A model generated the notes under the pieces. The model had not been told where the DNA came from. It did not search any database and saw only the letters and a program-made list of their open reading frames with translations. From the NCBI GenBank assembly GCA_015259305.1, contig JABZGO010000120.1, forward strand, positions 1 through 6,008: a stretch of 6,008 nt of DNA, read 5' to 3'. The stretch is from Alloprevotella tannerae. GTDB taxonomy: Bacteria > Bacteroidota > Bacteroidia > Bacteroidales > Bacteroidaceae. This document shows, piece by piece, positions 5,901-6,008 of the stretch. Made by a program: the position numbers and the translations under genes. How positions within the stretch are numbered: the stretch's first letter is position 1; the number at the start of each line of letters is the position of its first letter.

Positions 5901-6008
5901 TGTTTGTGAGGCGTAAACTCAAGGCTACCGTGTGTACCGAAATGGATGAGTACATCGGCTTTGAAACCAAAACGCGTCCAAAGATAGGAGGCGATATAAG
6001 TATGCGGC
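2924..6008 (-). CDS. hmuS: HmuS, CobN/magnesium-chelatase-H-type protein, 5' end outside the window
   Basis: The C-terminal 1,027 residues are visible; the frame stays open to base 6008, so the true start is outside. The entry sequence has the CobN/ChlH signature VLIHFGTHGSLEF and the DWPDRLVGPLPHFYIY stretch. Further CobN-type blocks follow: RRVFGGVNGGYGTGIQ, SNTWGALSLDHVYEFMGGLN, and FNPTYIKEQMKGEASAANGF leading into FGWEV. These proteins form the large porphyrin-binding subunit of cobalt or magnesium chelatases. In hmu operons HmuS acts in heme use, and work on Bacteroides relatives supports iron removal from heme. No ChlI/ChlD-type ATPase gene is in this window. Oddities: a 193-residue Met-, Ala- and Lys-rich segment (4610-5188) with 18-residue repeats; a Cys pair (CSGFVC) near the C-terminus; and a final membrane helix (about 2948-3014) followed by a basic tail (RRNRKHRQ). 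That tail implies the bulk of the protein is periplasmic. Confidence 0.93.
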   Translation of the reverse strand, partial: PHTYIASYLWTRFGFKADVLIHFGTHGSLEFTPHKQVALSSLDWPDRLVGPLPHFYIYSIGNVGESLIAKRRSYAGLISYLTPPFLESNTRSIYQSLEEKIKIFNARVADGNKAAIDRASLDVKALAIKLGIQRELELDADMKKPYTEDEILRIDNYAEEIATSKIIGQPYTLGVPYEPQRIQSSIFAMCTDPIAYSLLALDKMRGKADDSALKHNALFTQRYLNPARALVGRILTNPAAATDALICNVAHITPAQLQRAHTIYNALSAPSDRMAMMMGGGGSGKPNAKMMQAMQAMMKQAKLSSAQSSKHAAQPSAAQRKQKSSKARQMMEKMAKEGGKPDAEAMKAMHEMAAKGEKPSPEALAMMRAMAAKGGAPDPEAMKAMKAMMSGGETADAKETATQHALSPTAAKAHPAKVSKSSSRSQVAAAKAHTTTPRKQKTNTSAPSKNPSAMMAAMMKASQRPKFTKQEKDFAYAVMEVERTIKNIQRYKQALFDSPQMELNALLNAMSGGYTKPSPGGDPIVNPNTLPTGRNLFGINAENTPSESAWEKGKELAENTISLYRKRHKGEYPRKVSYTLWSGEFIETEGATIAQVLYMLGVEPVRDSFGRVTDLRLIPSRQLGRPRIDVVVQTSGQLRDLAASRLFLINRAVEMAAAAKDEAYTNQVAAGVVEAERTLTKKGVSPKAARAMATRRVFGGVNGGYGTGIQAMVMSSDRWEKRSEIADTYINNMGAFYGDEKEWEAFDQFAFEAALTRTDVVIQPRQSNTWGALSLDHVYEFMGGLNLAVKQVTGKEPDAYLSDYRNHNRMRMQEVKEAIGVESRTTLFNPTYIKEQMKGEASAANGFAELVQNTFGWEVMKPGAIDEEMWTEIFDVYAKDKFNLGLRKYFEERNPAALEEISAVMLEAARKGMWKADAAQVAELAKLHTDLVNKYKPSCSGFVCDNAKLRDFIASKTDAATAKAYKANIDDIRAAKGKDGKVLKKEDLTPEAQKRSQWINGALMVGLIIVIFGGLLWVVRRNRKHRQ
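4829..4990 (-). repeat. Three in-frame 54-bp tandem repeats inside hmuS
   Basis: Three consecutive 18-codon units encode KPDAEAMKAMHEMAAKGE (4990-4937), KPSPEALAMMRAMAAKGG (4936-4883) and APDPEAMKAMKAMMSGGE (4882-4829). The consensus is a Pro-Asp/Ser turn, then a Met/Ala-rich helix, then a Lys-Gly or Gly-Gly break. A degenerate fourth copy, KPNAKMMQAMQAMMKQAK, lies at 5155-5102, and a partial one (KARQMMEKMAKEGG) sits directly before the first perfect unit. The length is a multiple of three codon-wise, so copy number can change without breaking the frame. Unit boundaries are set by the KP/AP dipeptide. Confidence 0.85.

Overview
The window looks like Bacteroidales DNA, most like Porphyromonas or a close relative. 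The reasons are the gene order hmuS-hmuT-hmuU-hmuV known from Porphyromonas gingivalis, a Bacteroidetes-type promoter (CTTG, 20 bp, TATCTTTG) before the regulator gene, and start codons without Shine-Dalgarno sequences. The genus is an inference from gene content, not from a marker gene.

Right part, bases 1267-6008, all on the minus strand: the distal part of a heme-utilisation (hmu) operon. A large CobN/ChlH-type chelatase-family protein (HmuS, cut by the right edge) is followed by a polytopic membrane protein (HmuT), a MotA/TolQ/ExbB-type proton-channel protein (HmuU) and a one-helix DUF2149 protein that looks like ExbD/TolR (HmuV). Gaps are 12 bp, 8 bp and a 4-bp ATGA overlap, so the four genes should be one transcript. 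The operon promoter and any hmuY/hmuR lie beyond base 6008. A strong GC-rich hairpin at 1171-1212 follows hmuV.

Middle, bases 539-1266: a 728-bp stretch with no convincing gene. It holds the hairpin, an array of four repeats with an exact 21-bp period built on the near-palindrome CAAAC-NATN-GTTTG (989-1072), and the promoter of the next gene. The part between 601 and 988 shows nothing recognisable.

Left part, bases 1-538, minus strand: a short stand-alone AraC-type DNA-binding protein, then the first codons of another gene that runs off the left edge.

Working model: HmuS, tethered in the inner membrane by its C-terminal helix, handles heme in the periplasm, possibly removing the iron. HmuU/HmuV form an ExbB/ExbD-like energy module for it or for the outer-membrane heme receptor. 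The most unusual items are the 193-residue Met/Lys/Ala-rich segment with 18-residue tandem repeats inside HmuS, and the helically phased 21-bp palindromic array upstream of the AraC-type regulator.
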